From contig NC_134941.1 in assembly GCF_051020765.1 (NCBI RefSeq), forward strand, positions 1,054,001-1,118,000: 64,000 bases of DNA, given 5' to 3'. Position numbers and translations under genes: made by a program. The notes beneath the pieces were generated by a model, which was not told the origin of the DNA, searched no databases, and worked only from the letters and a program-made list of their open reading frames with translations. The stretch comes from Lasioglossum baleicum. Lineage: Eukaryota; Arthropoda; Insecta; Hymenoptera; Halictidae. This document shows, piece by piece, positions 1-12,049 of this stretch; position 1 is the first letter of the stretch, and the number at the start of each line of letters is the position of its first letter.

Positions 1-558
1 GGATAACGCGACGCGGATGTCTTCAGACAATAATATCTTGAAGACCGGTTCGAAGTTGGAAATAGTTTTTGTCACATTACATAGAGGAAGGTTCACTGAA
101 AAGATCCTTACTTATTGGAAAGGGGGATTTGCTGGGATCTGAAAGATAGCGCATGTCAAAGATACAAATTTTTAACGATTATTTTCATTTTGCTCAGTCT
201 TTTTTTTAGATATGTTATGTATCATAATTGTCAATGAAAAGTATGATTTCGTATGAATAAAGTATGCATTTTGATGTAGAAAAAAATTCAGGGCAAGAAG
301 TTGATCGCAGTTATTAGGACACTTTAAGAATGATCAGCCACATTATGTAGGGAAAACCGATATTCCTAAACTGTCTAACTTCATGCGTGTATTACAACTA
401 GAACTGCTATTGTATTTTATTAATTTTTCATTTTCGTGGTCGGTGGACATTTAGAAATCGATATCCATTGAAAAAATATCAAAATTAGAAAGTTGATTTT
501 TTCGCAAAATGTCGCGTGAATTCGCAATCCGGCCCACTGTGCGGCCCTACTTGCACTA
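1..558. other. No gene recognised
   Basis: AT-rich sequence without a convincing coding frame. Residues immediately 5' of the kinase fragment stay open for only a short distance, so the upstream part of that gene is missing or has decayed beyond recognition. Confidence 0.5.
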
Positions 559-863
559 AGGCCGTACCTACCTGACGAATATCTACATGGACGAAAATTG
601 TCCACAAAAGTAGACACTTACAGTTTTGGGATCGTTCTATTTGAATTGGCTACTGTTTTGCCAGCCTACGATAGCTCCAGGTTAGAAAATAAATACTTAA
701 CAGATTTTATTGACCGTTATGATAAAGAAGTTCACTTATGGATAGATAAGAAAGCTGGGGAGAAAAATCAACAAGTGTACAATAATTTAATACTTTTGGG
801 GAAATGGTGTGTGCTAATAGTATAGCACAAAATAGGCCCGAAATGGATATTGTTTTTAAATAA
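559..863 (+). pseudogene. Pelle/IRAK-like kinase C-lobe fragment, frameshifted
   Basis: Pelle/IRAK kinases relay Toll/IL-1R signals in the cytoplasm. This frame reads the RPYLPDEYL segment, then KLSTKVDTYSFGIVLFELAT (598-690), which covers kinase subdomains VIII-IX of Pelle/IRAK proteins. It continues with a C-lobe stretch ending near LLGKWC. At about 802-806 the frame shifts. The next frame supplies the expected continuation, including an AQNRPEMD motif, up to a stop at 861-863. The ATP-binding lobe, catalytic HRD and DFG motifs and the death domain are absent, so this is a remnant of about 100 codons, not a working kinase. I see no upstream exons in the window. It could be the last exon of a decayed paralogue or a duplicated fragment carried by TE activity. 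Family assignment is firm; Pelle versus another IRAK-like member is less sure. Confidence 0.75.
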
Positions 864-1202
864 TTCAATGACTTGTAAGTTTATAATATGATGGTCAAAC
901 ATCTATTATAAATTACATAAGCATATTCTATCTTGCAATAAGCGCATCTCGAAAGTTGCACAACATAAACATCGTGCTCGGAGAGTCCTCGAGGAGGAAG
1001 GACACTGGCCAGGATACGGATCAGGCAAACTCTCCGTGCACCAGGTTCCTGAACTCAAGGAAGAAGTCGATGGAGCTGGAGAACTTGGCGAGGAGCAAAC
1101 AGCCTCCTAAACAGAAGGGCGTGGTCCGAGAGATTATCACAGCTACGATCGCGAGGGCTATCAAGAAAACAGAACAACGTTCCTAGAGCACAGCAGAATT
1201 TT

Positions 1203-1700
1203 GTGAAGACCGTGGTGGACGGTTTGGAGAAAGGGAACTCGTCGCTCTTGAATGACACTATTCAGGAATCATTCACTTCGACGATCAAAAATGAAGACGA
1301 TTTAGGAAGTGCTGGCGAGTCGGATGCCAAATCCTCCTCAACGGCAGTGTATTCCAACGACACCGAGAGCAGCGACTCTGAAGGAAGGTCTCCAATTTTG
1401 GTGGAAAGCGATGACAGTCGTAAAACCTTCGACTTCGATGTGTCTTTGGACACCGGCAAGACTTCGGAGCAGAAACATTCTCTAGAAGACGACTCCGTTT
1501 ATTCGATTCCGGTGGCCAGGTGCAAACTACCCAGGACTAGCTCCCTTTTGAGCATGATGTCGAGCCTCGACAAATGGCGATTCATCTCCGTGCGTCAGCC
1601 CTATCAGGAGCGACACACAGTGGTCCCACAGCCCGAAAACGTGGACAAAACCTCAAATCGTATTAAAAAATTATTGGATCTGCTTGAAAATTGGTATTAA
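1203..1700 (+). CDS. Acidic Ser/Asp-rich ORF, possible exon, unknown
   Basis: An open frame of 165 codons that begins at GTG, not ATG, so it is more likely an internal exon or remnant than a full gene. It is rich in Ser, Asp and Glu in the first 100 residues, with no catalytic motif, signal peptide or membrane segment that I recognise. The last 14 codons run into the first unit of the 122-bp tandem repeat, so the true 3' end is probably near 1660. A second open frame just upstream (956-1186) is basic and could be part of the same decayed gene in another frame. Composition is more GC-rich than the surroundings, which favours former coding sequence. No function is proposed. Confidence 0.3.
   Translation: MKTVVDGLEKGNSSLLNDTIQESFTSTIKNEDDLGSAGESDAKSSSTAVYSNDTESSDSEGRSPILVESDDSRKTFDFDVSLDTGKTSEQKHSLEDDSVYSIPVARCKLPRTSSLLSMMSSLDKWRFISVRQPYQERHTVVPQPENVDKTSNRIKKLLDLLENWY
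1611..1656. repeat. 40-bp inverted match to 3028-3075
   Basis: The stretch around GTGGTCCCACAGCCCGAAAA is repeated in reverse complement at about 3028-3075, with only about two mismatches in 40 bases. On both sides the similarity stops abruptly. The copies read in the same frame on opposite strands, so this is the trace of a local inversion or inverted duplication of one exon-like sequence. Confidence 0.65.
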
Positions 1701-2017
1701 CCCGTTTTTGGGGTTGCTGATTACGAATCTGAACTTAAAATTTAGAAAAACAAAATGGCGGATCCAATATGGCGGACATATACATTAAAAAATTATTGGA
1801 TCTGCTTGAAAATTGGTATTAACCCGTTTTTGGGGTTGCTGATTACGAATCTGAACTTAAAATTTAGAAAAACAAAATGGCGGATCCAATATGGCGGACA
1901 TATACATTAAAAAATTATTGGATCTGCTTGAAAATTGGTATTGACCCGTTTTTGGGTTTGCTGGTTACGAATCTGAACTTAAAATTACAAAAAACAAAAT
2001 GGCGGATCCAATATGGC
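1664..2017. repeat. Tandem repeat, 122-bp unit, about 2.9 copies
   Basis: The TTATTGGATCTGCTTGAAAA motif recurs at 1671, 1793 and 1915, giving a 122-bp period. Copies 1 and 2 are almost identical; copy 3 has several substitutions and breaks off after the AATATGGCGG motif. Each unit contains AAAATGGCGGATCCAATATGG. It is a minisatellite-like array, not coding; short ORFs across it are chance. Confidence 0.9.
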
Positions 2018-2114
2018 GGCACAAAATTATTCGTTCTTCTCAAAAATTGTTTATCAAGATTTTAAACATAGTCATTATAAATCAAATTAATTAAAAAAAA
2101 AGATAACTTAGTTT

Positions 2115-2210
2115 TTAATACATAGTATATAATATAATATCAATATAATATAATAATATAATAGAATATAAATTACAATATAATATAAATTACGATATAA
2201 TATAACAGGA
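2115..2210. repeat. AT-rich low-complexity tract (ATAATATA-type)
   Basis: Irregular repeats of ATATAAT and close variants, with almost no G or C. No gene signal. Confidence 0.8.
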
Positions 2211-3030
2211 TAACATTTTGAACATCTACTCAGAATCGGCATCTGGTTCCGTCTCTTCTATTCCGTTATTTACTTCCGGTGTCTGTAGCAATGCAATTGC
2301 TTCTGGAAATTCCCAAAGAAGCATTCACGTTACTTTACGTATAAAAACAGCGTTTGTCTTCGAAAAATATAAAAAAATTTCAGATATATTGTACGATTGT
2401 TTATAAAAAAAACTGGCAATCTGTGTCCTCCATACGTTCTAAGCATAATCCTTCAAAAACTGTTTAAATTTTACAGAAAAACTTGGTGGATATCTCTCAC
2501 AGTTTGAGAAGAAATGCAACGAAAGCTCACAAAATACCTACTCTGCATTACAAAAAACAGTGATACGAAAAACGGGGCAGAGGGGGGCAGTTAATTTTTT
2601 TTAAAATTGCAACATAATAGTATAAACTAGAAGCTCGAACAAGTTTCAGCGAACGAGGGTGGACGAGACTCAACTTTTACCCCAATCTTTAAAATTTATG
2701 CCTTCACTTTTACCCTTTCTTCTCCATACATAGTTATCAGTTAATAATAAATATTTTGCACTAAAAACTATGCAACTTACCTCCACAAACAGCATCCATA
2801 ATGCACACTTAAAATCGATACGTTCCAATACAATTTACGCACTGTACAGTTAGAACTCGCACCGAGACTTGGAAGAGTACGAAGGCACTGTCTAATGAAA
2901 CCGAAGTTCGGACTGCGACTGTGGGTTAGGTATAAAAATGCGACCTTTTTGCCGTTTACCTCCAAGTAGACATACTCTTAGAGTAGCCAACCCCACAATT
3001 AAAACTTACCTAGCTGAAAGTTCATTTTTT

Positions 3031-3351
3031 AGGTTTTGTCCACGTTTTCGGGCTTTGGGACCACTGTGCGACAGTGAGAACGAAAACGCGCATTCCATTC
3101 CATGGGGAGCAACCTTCAGAAAGAATCCTGCGCTGTCCAGGAACCTCTTCAAGATCGACGAGACCATCGTCGTCGATTCTGGGTACTCGGATAGATCCGA
3201 TAAATCACCGGCCGGCTGCACGACCACGGATAGCAACTGGTCCGAAGACACAGAGTACGAGAGTGCAAACGAAGTTGGTAAGAACAGGATCACGAGAGCG
3301 TCCAGGAGGAAGTCTGGCATTGAAACCACGTTCCGGGTTAGCAAGTTTTAG
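3031..3351 (+). CDS. Possible exon of unknown gene
   Basis: An acceptor-like TTTTTTAG ends at 3031 and is followed by an open frame of about 106 codons to a stop at 3349-3351. It contains a Ser/Asp/Glu-rich middle (VDSGYSDRSDKS) and a basic tail. The base composition is higher in GC than the flanks. The first 40 bases match 1611-1656 in reverse complement. No domain is recognised. The opposite strand is also open for 112 codons, which weakens the strand call. It may be a remnant of the same decayed gene as the ORF at 1203-1700. Confidence 0.25.
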   Translation, partial: RFCPRFRALGPLCDSENENAHSIPWGATFRKNPALSRNLFKIDETIVVDSGYSDRSDKSPAGCTTTDSNWSEDTEYESANEVGKNRITRASRRKSGIETTFRVSKF

Positions 3352-3359
3352 CGATAAAA

Positions 3360-6357
3360 GGTAAATCGTTTTCTTACGGATAACGATTAGACAGCGGATT
3401 TGATGCATTTATTAGAAACATTAGGAGAATTTAGAAGTACTGTTATACTATTTTCAGCCTGTTCGATTTATTTCACGGTTTCAATAATTAGAATGTTTTT
3501 GTGGTTCGTAATTTCTGTACATTAACAAAACCAAAATGGCGATATACATATTATTCATTGTTGTTTAAGAAATAGAATTTTAGCGGTAATAACAGATTAG
3601 TTTCCTCAACGATAGCGAGAAGGGTAATCGCGGCTCCTGGCAACATTTACATGCCCTCTGGGGCAATTTGTTATTCACTATTGAAGAAATCGAATTGTAA
3701 TTTTGCTAAAAGGAAGCTAGTTTCCGGAACGAGAAGAATAATTTTCTTAGCAGTGATAGTAAGAGAGGTTTTGGCCCCTAGGAGCGCCGTTGACTTGGTG
3801 TACGGGGCAATTTTCTACTTATCATTAACTTTGTGATAGAAAAAGTTGGGGCAATATATTATCTACTATTTTTTTAATGTTTGTAATCTTTGTAATGAGT
3901 ACTCTCCTGAGAATGAGGGTAGTAGAAGATTATTTTTAGATCTATAGATCATTGTAAAAGCCAGAATCATCCCCCACGGGGCAATGTTTGTTCTGCGTTC
4001 CCGTTTTGCGGTTTTTCTGCGAGTTTCTTGTGATATTAGTTTTGCTTGTGATCGAGTATTGATAGATTTAGAAACGTTCTTGCAAGGTTTCTAAGCTGTG
4101 TTTTGCGTTTCGTCGTAGGACGGACCGCTGATTTTCATATTTTAATCCGCCGAGGACGAGTTAACTCGTCGACTGTCATCGACTCGGACTTCCTAGATAT
4201 CATTTATGTTATACAGGGTAGGGATGTCGATTTTTAATCGATTATTTAAAAAATCGATTATTTTCATTAAATAAATATATTAATAATAAATATAGTCTAT
4301 AATCGCTAACGTGAGTGGATCTAATTTTCAGTTTTTGCCACAGATAATCTATGTAATCTGTCCTTATTATTTACATGTACGCTCACAAACATCGGCTCGA
4401 GGTTCTTCTTGTATTCCTTGGCTATCTCTTTCACTATCCTTTCTGCGTACATTTTCAAATTCAGCTTTAACGTAACAAATTGTCTAGGAAATCTCGTTTT
4501 TGAGCATTTAAAATTTTGACGTTGACAAAGGAGAAACTGTTCTCTCTCTCTCTCTTGTTATAACGTTGAACAAAACGAACAATTAATACTCCGCATAACA
4601 AGTATTGTTGTAAACTCTAGTTGGGAAAGGATAGAAACGAAGGTATGAAATAGAAGGTTGAGACAGGTATGTGTAACAAGAAAATATATTTAAAGAAAAA
4701 CAGAAAACTACAAGAGGAATATGATATAAATGTTGAAATGAACGATGAGTGAATACGGTCGGTATGAACAGCGAGTATCGCGAGTCTAAACTCTAAACCG
4801 GGCGTAACGACTTTTAGAAAACAGTAGCGTGTCAGTATGACAAGGTAGAAATTACGATAATTCCGCGAGAGGCAAACGTTGCTCTCTTTTATACAGTGGT
4901 GGGCCATCGGTTTCGGAAGAATTAAGGAGTGGGGACTTTGAAATTAAACTTCTAGGATCGCAGCAACGTTCATTAGGGCAATGACCGAATAAACGAGGCT
5001 GTGAGGGAGACAAAGGAATTAGGTAACGGAATCATTGTAGGGAAAACACAGGAGACGATGACCCCCGATATAATATGACGACTTCGACAAACTTTCGATG
5101 CGGCGAGGTATACATGTGCGGTCGATCACCCCGTCGCTTGTTATCAAACTCGCACAGATGATCGGTGTCGATACATAAGAAACGGCCGGCGCTAGCTAGT
5201 TTCTGCCTCACCGGTGTCGCGGCTAACATTCGTACATATAATATTAAAAATTGTCGAATCACGAAGCGAGGCTATTCAAAAATGGACTGGAGGTTTTTGA
5301 ACAAGTATTCTTTTTATATTTGTTCAACTCATTCATTATCTTCCGCTTTGGCGAAATGTCGGCGATCAGGGTGAAAAAGTATGTTGTTACATTGTACACG
5401 ATTAATTCGCCGCCTGCCAAAATTGCGTTGGAAGGATCGTGCGCACCGTAACCTATAATCAAATTGCGATGATCTCGGCGCACAGGTTCGATCAGTGATG
5501 AAACACAGCAATTTTGCAAATTAATTAGAAACTCTACGTTTCGATCCTGATGTGGATCTTTTTCAAGAGATAACTTTTGCGTCTAACTTTCGTTGTTTGT
5601 AAATGTTTCGCCATCCATGATATACTATACTATACTAATAAATTAGACGTGATTATCGACCAATTAACCTATAATACTGTGATTACATGCTGATGAAACT
5701 ACCAAATCTTTATAGGGATCTCGCGCGACCACGTCGGACACGAATTTGGTTCTCTGTGTTTCGCTATGCAACTTATACTTTTTTAATGTGAAAATGCGTT
5801 ACGCATACCCGACACCCCGGGTGCGTGAGGGGGGTGGGGAATTTACCATAAGATCTTTCCTACCTTATTCTCGCAAATATTTTTATCGCATTTGTATCGA
5901 TCGTGACATGCAGTATTTGCTTTCACACACTCTATTTCCTTGTTACACATTTTCCACTGCCATCTTAAAAACTGTTCCATAAAAAAATTTTAACCTTTAT
6001 TTTCGAATTCGGCGGGAGAAAATCCATAACAAAAGTTACCTCTCATCAAATGTACATGAAATCAATTTCGTTTTGTATCGTTTTGTAAACTAGTGTTATG
6101 CGAGAGTCGGAATAGATCCAAGTCAAAATCCTGTTTGTGACGACGAACGAGAAAAGTCAGTCTAGTCCGAGCGCACAGCGAGACTACTTGTAGCTACAGA
6201 GAACGAATGAAGACATATCGCCCCTGTCAAGCATAGGACACGCAGAGTTGATTTTTACCTCAAATCACCTAATCCTACAAATAGATATTAATTTTGTCGG
6301 TAAAAAGGAAGACTGCTATATATTAGTACAATAGAAATTTAGTTTAACAACATCTAT
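3360..6357. other. Unannotated AT-rich spacer
   Basis: About 3 kb in which I see no credible gene. The longest frames (about 60-96 codons) lack start context, domains and codon bias. Short CT runs near 4540 and a TATAC run near 5622 are present. I see no terminal inverted repeats or LTR-like ends, although old TE remnants may be present. Confidence 0.5.
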
Positions 6358-9300
6358 CACATTAGTGCGACCTGTCCTGTACACCGACGAGATACTATTA
6401 GCACCGACTGTATCTCGGCGGTGCTATCACATAGCATACTAATAGTGCCAGCAGAATGCCATACATCTGCGTTAGAATAAATATCGCTTTATGCTGGCTG
6501 GGTGTGCTGTCCAAAATCGAGCAGATTCAGAGCCATATTGACATAATGACAGCATAATGCTCGCCATCTGCTGGCATCATACGATTCCAGGCTGTCACAG
6601 ACTTAAGATCTGTAAGGCTGTGCCCGATAACTGCTCGATATCTCAATCCATCTCTTGCGTTCTCGCGAAGACTGTGCATTTTTATATGTACAAGTACTGA
6701 TAATATAATTGCAACGCATACGTACATCGTTTGAATTAGGCGTTTCGAAGAATATGGTTAGCAATGTGTTGCAGTATATTTAATCGGTCAACATAGAACA
6801 AGCTTACATACCATTTTGTCAGAATAGTTTGGATACACATACGTCTTTCTCCAATGATTACCAAGGTGTTACTCTACTTTTGTCTTTCTCTAAATTGCCG
6901 ATGCATTCTGGGAATATGATGTTGCAGTAAATTATGTCTGACCTGATACTGTTCACAAATCCAATCTCCAGATTCCTATACCTTGGACTTGTACCTATAA
7001 CTCTCTAATCAAATCTCGTATCTACTCAAATGGAACATCTGTAAAATACAATTGGCTGGCCTCGTTACCAGAAAAACAACACAGGCCATGAAATCAATTC
7101 AGACGAAACAATCGTGGATGTTGCAGCAGCAAATGCCGAAATCTTCCGAACCAACCAGTGCCAAGGAAATCGGGAGACTACGCGGTACCTTGATGGAACT
7201 GCAAAAAAGGGAGTTTGCCATCGTGCACTCAACGCAGCCAAAAAGAATCCGACTATCGAAACCATGGTGGGATTTGAAAAATAACGAGCAAAATTCCAAA
7301 GAAGCCTTTAGGAAAAGCAAGGAGAATTTATCGTGCAGTGATCGTAATAATCCTGCCAATCAAATTACCTAGCCCGTCTCGAGTCACGTGTGTTGTCGCT
7401 ATTCGCGGTAACGATCACACCCGCAAGTCCACCGTGCGTGAGACATCTTCAAGGAAATCCACATGGACCTGACAGTGCGACGAATGTACCGGCAGTAACG
7501 TAGTTACGAATCAGAATATTCTAACTACATCGTTCAGTGCCACCTTCGACTTACACTACCGACAGGCGATTATGGAAGACCTCGATGTGTCGAGCACGAA
7601 TGCGAAACTGGGTTCTCTCCACCATACAAAGTTTTTCGGAAATTTCAATTGCATTGCGATTTTATTCATCCGTTGAGGAAACGTTCTTCGTTTGCAATAA
7701 AGTCTTTTTGTATGCAACGACACCATCTGGCGGTGAGCAATCGATTAGGAAAAGCGAACAGCTTACTCCACTTATGTCCGCAACAAACTCGATGCAGATG
7801 ACATAGCAACTGATCTATTATTTCGAAGAACAACCAAAACTGTTGTCCATCCTTTGTTTTCCAATAAAACATTAAGTATCCGAAATGAAAACGATATTCA
7901 TAGAAGAAATCGGAGGTAAATTCTAAACAATCAGCGATTCCCCCCCATGGCGAGACAACATATTCAAACGTCTTGACCAGCAATTGGAGGAGTTCGGTTG
8001 TTGCAATGATATCCCAGCTCAGTATCTATCATCGGAATCGACAAATCTAAAGTATCCAGTCAAAGCATACCTTTGAGCTTTAGACTCGACACATTCACGC
8101 AACGGAATTCGACATCGTAATGGAACACCCACAAATATCTGTCGACCACCTCCAGATTAGATCCAACAAATCTGTTTTCATCAGTTTCGATGACAGTGGA
8201 CGATATTCCAAAAAATGAGGTTGACGAAACTAGCCTCTACGAGCCTGTGTTTGTACAACTGAAACTATGTGTAGGTGTAGTTCGAATAATACAGGCTTAG
8301 TTACAGCTATGGTATATCAGTTCCTATAGCTGACGCTGAGAAGACGGATTCTCAGGTTCAGGATGTGCCATCATCGCCAAGGATCAAACAATAAGGACAC
8401 AACTTCCAAAATGAACGTCAGTTTTCTGAATTGGAGCATGTGCAGTTTTGATGCACAATCCTTATAGCAGAAGGATGTGCAATCCTTAGTAGCCTCTAAT
8501 AGTAATCGAGGAATACATGAAACTACGTTGGAATTTCTTCAAAACATACAAATTTTAACAACGATCTTGATACGCTGATTCCACCACTGTAAGTGGTTGC
8601 CCGCAAGAAACAAGCAAACGTCGCCACCGAAGAAGATGAATGGAATAAGATTTGTTATTTTACGAAGAGAGCACACACAAATACATTCCAAAACACAATC
8701 CATTCCACCATCATTCACTGTATCATCCTCGAAAAATAGCCACACTTTATTGCAACATTCCCGAAAACTAATCAATGCTGATTAATATATAATACTTTAC
8801 GACCCATACCATACGAGTGCGAACAAATCGGGCATCAAAGATTAAGCATCAGCAGGGAACTAGACACGACGCTAATGTCTGAATGCCACATGTAAAACAT
8901 TGAAATTGCTTAAAAATGTTAATTTAAAATCTAAACTACAAAATATTATCTCGTTATTATAAGATAATAATTCTGATAAAATGTGTATTGCCTGAAAAAA
9001 TGTTCACCCATTACACTTTGGCAACTAGTTCGCTGAATTGGTTGGCGGATTCAACTTTTTACACAAGTATCACAAGTATTAGATGATTGCACATGTTCGT
9101 GCCCGATTTTCATAGATATAGCAAACTGTACTGCACGGCGGAGTGTAAACAAATGATATAGTATAAATTATATATAATTGATATAAATGAAATTTAACCA
9201 TTTTTTATTTTCAAATCGGGCACGAACTTATGCGATCATCTGATACAAGGATCTGTATATAGCAACAGGTATATTCCTCGCACAGAAAAACCTTGAATCT

Positions 9301-9693
9301 TCGAAGCGCTTAACTACCCAGTCAGCCAGGTCTGCCTTGGCAGATATCAAGCATAGCCTGTAATCGCACGATGCGAGCTGTCAGAACGACGCTCGAAGCT
9401 TAGCATGCTCTGAATCTGCCCGATTTTGGACAGCACACCTTGCCAGCATAATGCGATACTTATTCGGACGTGTGGGGAATAATATACATATAAATAATTT
9501 GATGTTCGTCGTTCAGTTTACATACATCATTAGTGAGGGGCAGTGATTTTATGAATATTAAATTTGTTCGAGACATATTTCGTGTATGGATTGTCTTTAT
9601 TTAAATCTTGGGACCAAAACAATGCAATAGGACTTTTTAGTTTTTAAGAGAGCTTTTTATTCTGCCTGTTTTTAAGAGGGTCGCACTAATGTG
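6358..9693. mobile_element. Decayed element with inverted terminal sequences
   Basis: CACATTAGTGCGACC at 6358-6372 returns as its exact reverse complement at 9679-9693. A longer subterminal match pairs 6474-6530 with 9399-9467 in inverse orientation, including GTGTGCTGTCCAAAATCG against CGATTTTGGACAGCACAC. The interior has only short frames. One at 7052-7372 contains a KPWWDLKN-like stretch but no complete transposase or reverse transcriptase signature. No target duplication is obvious. I read it as an old DNA transposon of about 3.3 kb that has lost its transposase. A decayed retroelement flanked by inverted repeats is the alternative. Confidence 0.45.
9070..9250. mobile_element. Short palindromic MITE nested in the decayed element
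   Basis: Left arm 9072-9110 and right arm 9211-9250 are imperfect reverse complements of about 40 bp, sharing GTTCGTGCCCGATTT. They enclose an AT-rich core of about 100 bp with no ORF. The structure is that of a non-autonomous inverted-repeat element; superfamily unknown. Confidence 0.6.
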
Positions 9694-10289
9694 GCGAATG
9701 CCGTTGTAGCGTGACCCGTTGATCACGCGAACAGAGTTACGATAGCGTTACCGCACTATAGGTTCGATTAATGGCGTTGAGAGGGAAATTTGAATATAAA
9801 GAATATCGTACAAATATGTAGCAGTGTTCCTTCTTACTGACAAAAGTAATGTTTCTTTTAATTCATATTGAAGATTTTTGAATGGATATGCAAGGAGAGA
9901 AAACGAAATAATAAATGCAGATCAAATAATATAATTCCGAACTTCATTAGAAATAGTATTACCAATAAATTCAACACTTTTACCACTTCTTCTCTCACTT
10001 ATAACAAATTGACAAATTTACAGAATAGATACAATGAGGAAATTATTAAACATTACTATTAAAGAGACACACATTTCTTACAAGCTTCATTACTGAATAG
10101 AATCTCTTAATTAAATGATGAAATCTACTTCACACTTCCTCAGAATGTGTCTGAAAGGTTTTTCATTTTAGAAAATAGAAAATTCAACAAACTATTCAAA
10201 GATAACTGTTTGCTTATGTCGATCGTATATTGTTGTTAAAAACGATATTTTTAGTGATTTCGGCGCACTGGTTCGATCATTTGCATTGA

Positions 10290-10745
10290 TTCGATTCAGT
10301 ACTTTCTTCAAGCTGGAGAGGATGTGAGTAATTATATATTTTCTATAAATAACATATTTATGTATGTATTATTGTATTATTATTATTTATTATTTATTAT
10401 TTTATGTATGTATATATTTTTTTTTGAAAATCTTAAGTAGAAAAATAATTAATAGAAGATTTTTTAATATGTTGTTTCCTTTTTAATACGTTTTTATTAG
10501 CTCGCTTTCTCTTGTTTTATTATTATTATTTATTATTTATTTATTATTTATTTATTATTATTTTATGTATGTATATATTTGTTTTTGAAAATCTTAAGTA
10601 GAGAAGAATAATTAATAGAAGATTTTTTAATATGTTGTTTCCTTTTTAATACGTTTTTATTAGCTCGCTTTCTTGTTTTATTATTATTATTTATTATTTA
10701 TTTATTATTTTATGTATGTATATATTTATTTTGAAAACCTTAAAT
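10290..10745. repeat. Tandem array, unit about 164 bp, left of Copia
   Basis: ATTAATAGAAGATTTTTTAA followed by a conserved block recurs at 10447 and 10611, separated by TATTATTT-rich stretches; a third unit is partial. The array begins with CTTCAAGCTGGAGAGGATGT (about 10307). That sequence, and the AATAGAAGATTTTTTAATAT motif, reappear in reverse complement in the array at 14239-14755. A further copy of the latter motif lies at about 11790. Confidence 0.7.
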
Positions 10746-10884
10746 AGAAGAATAACTAGCTTTCCCCCGCCACGCGTTGCTGTGGCACAGTATTTATTAA
10801 AAGCATATACGTATTAAACGTGTTTGTGATAATCTATTTTGTTCAATTCCATTTCGCTTTTCGCGTTGCTTTGTAGTTCTCTCT

Positions 10885-11199
10885 CTCTCACTCGCTCTTC
10901 TTGATCTCCTCGCTCTCTCTCTCTATCTCTATCTCTATCTCTCTATCTGTCTGTCTCTGTCTCTCTGTCTGTCTCTGTCTCACTCTCGTTCTCTCTGTCT
11001 CACTCTCGTTCTCTCTCTCGCACTCTCGTTCTCTCTCTCTCGCACTCATCCGCTCGCTCTCTCTCACTCACTCTCTCTCTCGCGCTCTATATCGCTCTCT
11101 TTCACTCTCTCTCCCCCTCTATCTATCTGTCTGTCTCTGTCTTCCTCTCGCTCTCTATGTCTCTCTCTGTCTATCTCTCGCTCTCTATGTCTCTCTCTG

Positions 11200-11277
<78 letters not shown>

Positions 11278-11300
11278 TCACTCTCTCTCGCACTCACCTA
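10885..11300. repeat. CT/GA simple-sequence tract
   Basis: More than 400 bp of CTCT with interspersed GTCT, CGCT and CACT units. The long Ser/Leu and Arg/Glu frames on the two strands are direct products of the repeat and not genes. Confidence 0.95.
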
Positions 11301-11443
11301 CGTAGAAAGCTGCGGTTTGAACCGTTCGACGCGGCCTAATGACGTCACAACTTTTGAACCAATAGACTTTTTTGAATGCGGTTCGTTCCTAAACCTTCCC
11401 GATGAAACGCCGCGTCTAATGGTTCAAGCCCCAGCTTTCTACG
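11301..11443. mobile_element. MITE-like unit with 23-bp inverted ends
   Basis: CGTAGAAAGCTGCGGTTTGA starts at 11301, and its imperfect reverse complement ends at 11443. The 143-bp unit has no ORF. It sits between the CT tract and a segment with CATA repeats (about 11490-11515) that ends near 11790. That longer segment, beginning near CCGCCACGCGTTGCTGTGGC at 10769, may be one short insect TE enclosing this unit. Confidence 0.5.
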
Positions 11444-11819
11444 TTGAGCTGGTCTCAAGTGATGTCGTTACAAACATACATTAATACATTCATACATACA
11501 TACATACATACATACAGACACGATTTTATTATATATTATATTATTTATATAGAAGATTCCCCGTTCTCAAATACATATGTATACCAATTTTCATAGCGAT
11601 AGGTTCAACGGTATAGAAGTTGATGTATTGCAGCGCCATCTACAGCGGCGAGTTACAACAAATTGAATAGCGTAAAAACCTTCTCCATGAAAAAATACAT
11701 ATATGTGCCAAGTTTCATGTTGATCGGTCAAACAGTTTCGAAGTCTATTAATTATATATATACAAACATCCATTTTTATATATTAGATTAATAGAAGATT
11801 TTTTAATATGTTGTTTCCT

Positions 11820-11910
11820 TTTTTATTCGAGGATTCTACGCAACTTCACATCAACCCCAATGCAGCTTTACATCAACCCCAACGCAACTTCACTTCACCT
11901 CAACAAGTAG
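11820..11910. repeat. Short tandem motif, inverted relative to 14270-14360
   Basis: A motif of about 22 bp, CATCAACCCCAACGCAACTT with variants, is repeated three times. The same motif in reverse complement fills the start of each unit in the array at 14239-14755. The two arrays therefore flank the Copia remnant in inverse orientation. Confidence 0.7.
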
Positions 11911-12049
11911 TTCGCGAATAAACAACTGCCTTTCTTACTGCTAGATTTTGAGCGAGTACAGTGACCGTAGAAACGCCAGGCATTCCTGCGGGTAGTAATC
12001 TGTTTCTTAGCTAGGTAGGGTCTTTTAGTACGTCGCGTTTGTACCTGGC

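Noticed and set aside
7052..7372. Non-LTR retrotransposon ORF (KPWWDLKN motif)
   Set aside because: One short motif only. No endonuclease or RT motifs nearby, so family cannot be assigned.
10901..11305. 134-codon Ser/Leu-rich frame and its Arg/Glu-rich antisense
   Set aside because: Pure product of the CT/GA microsatellite.
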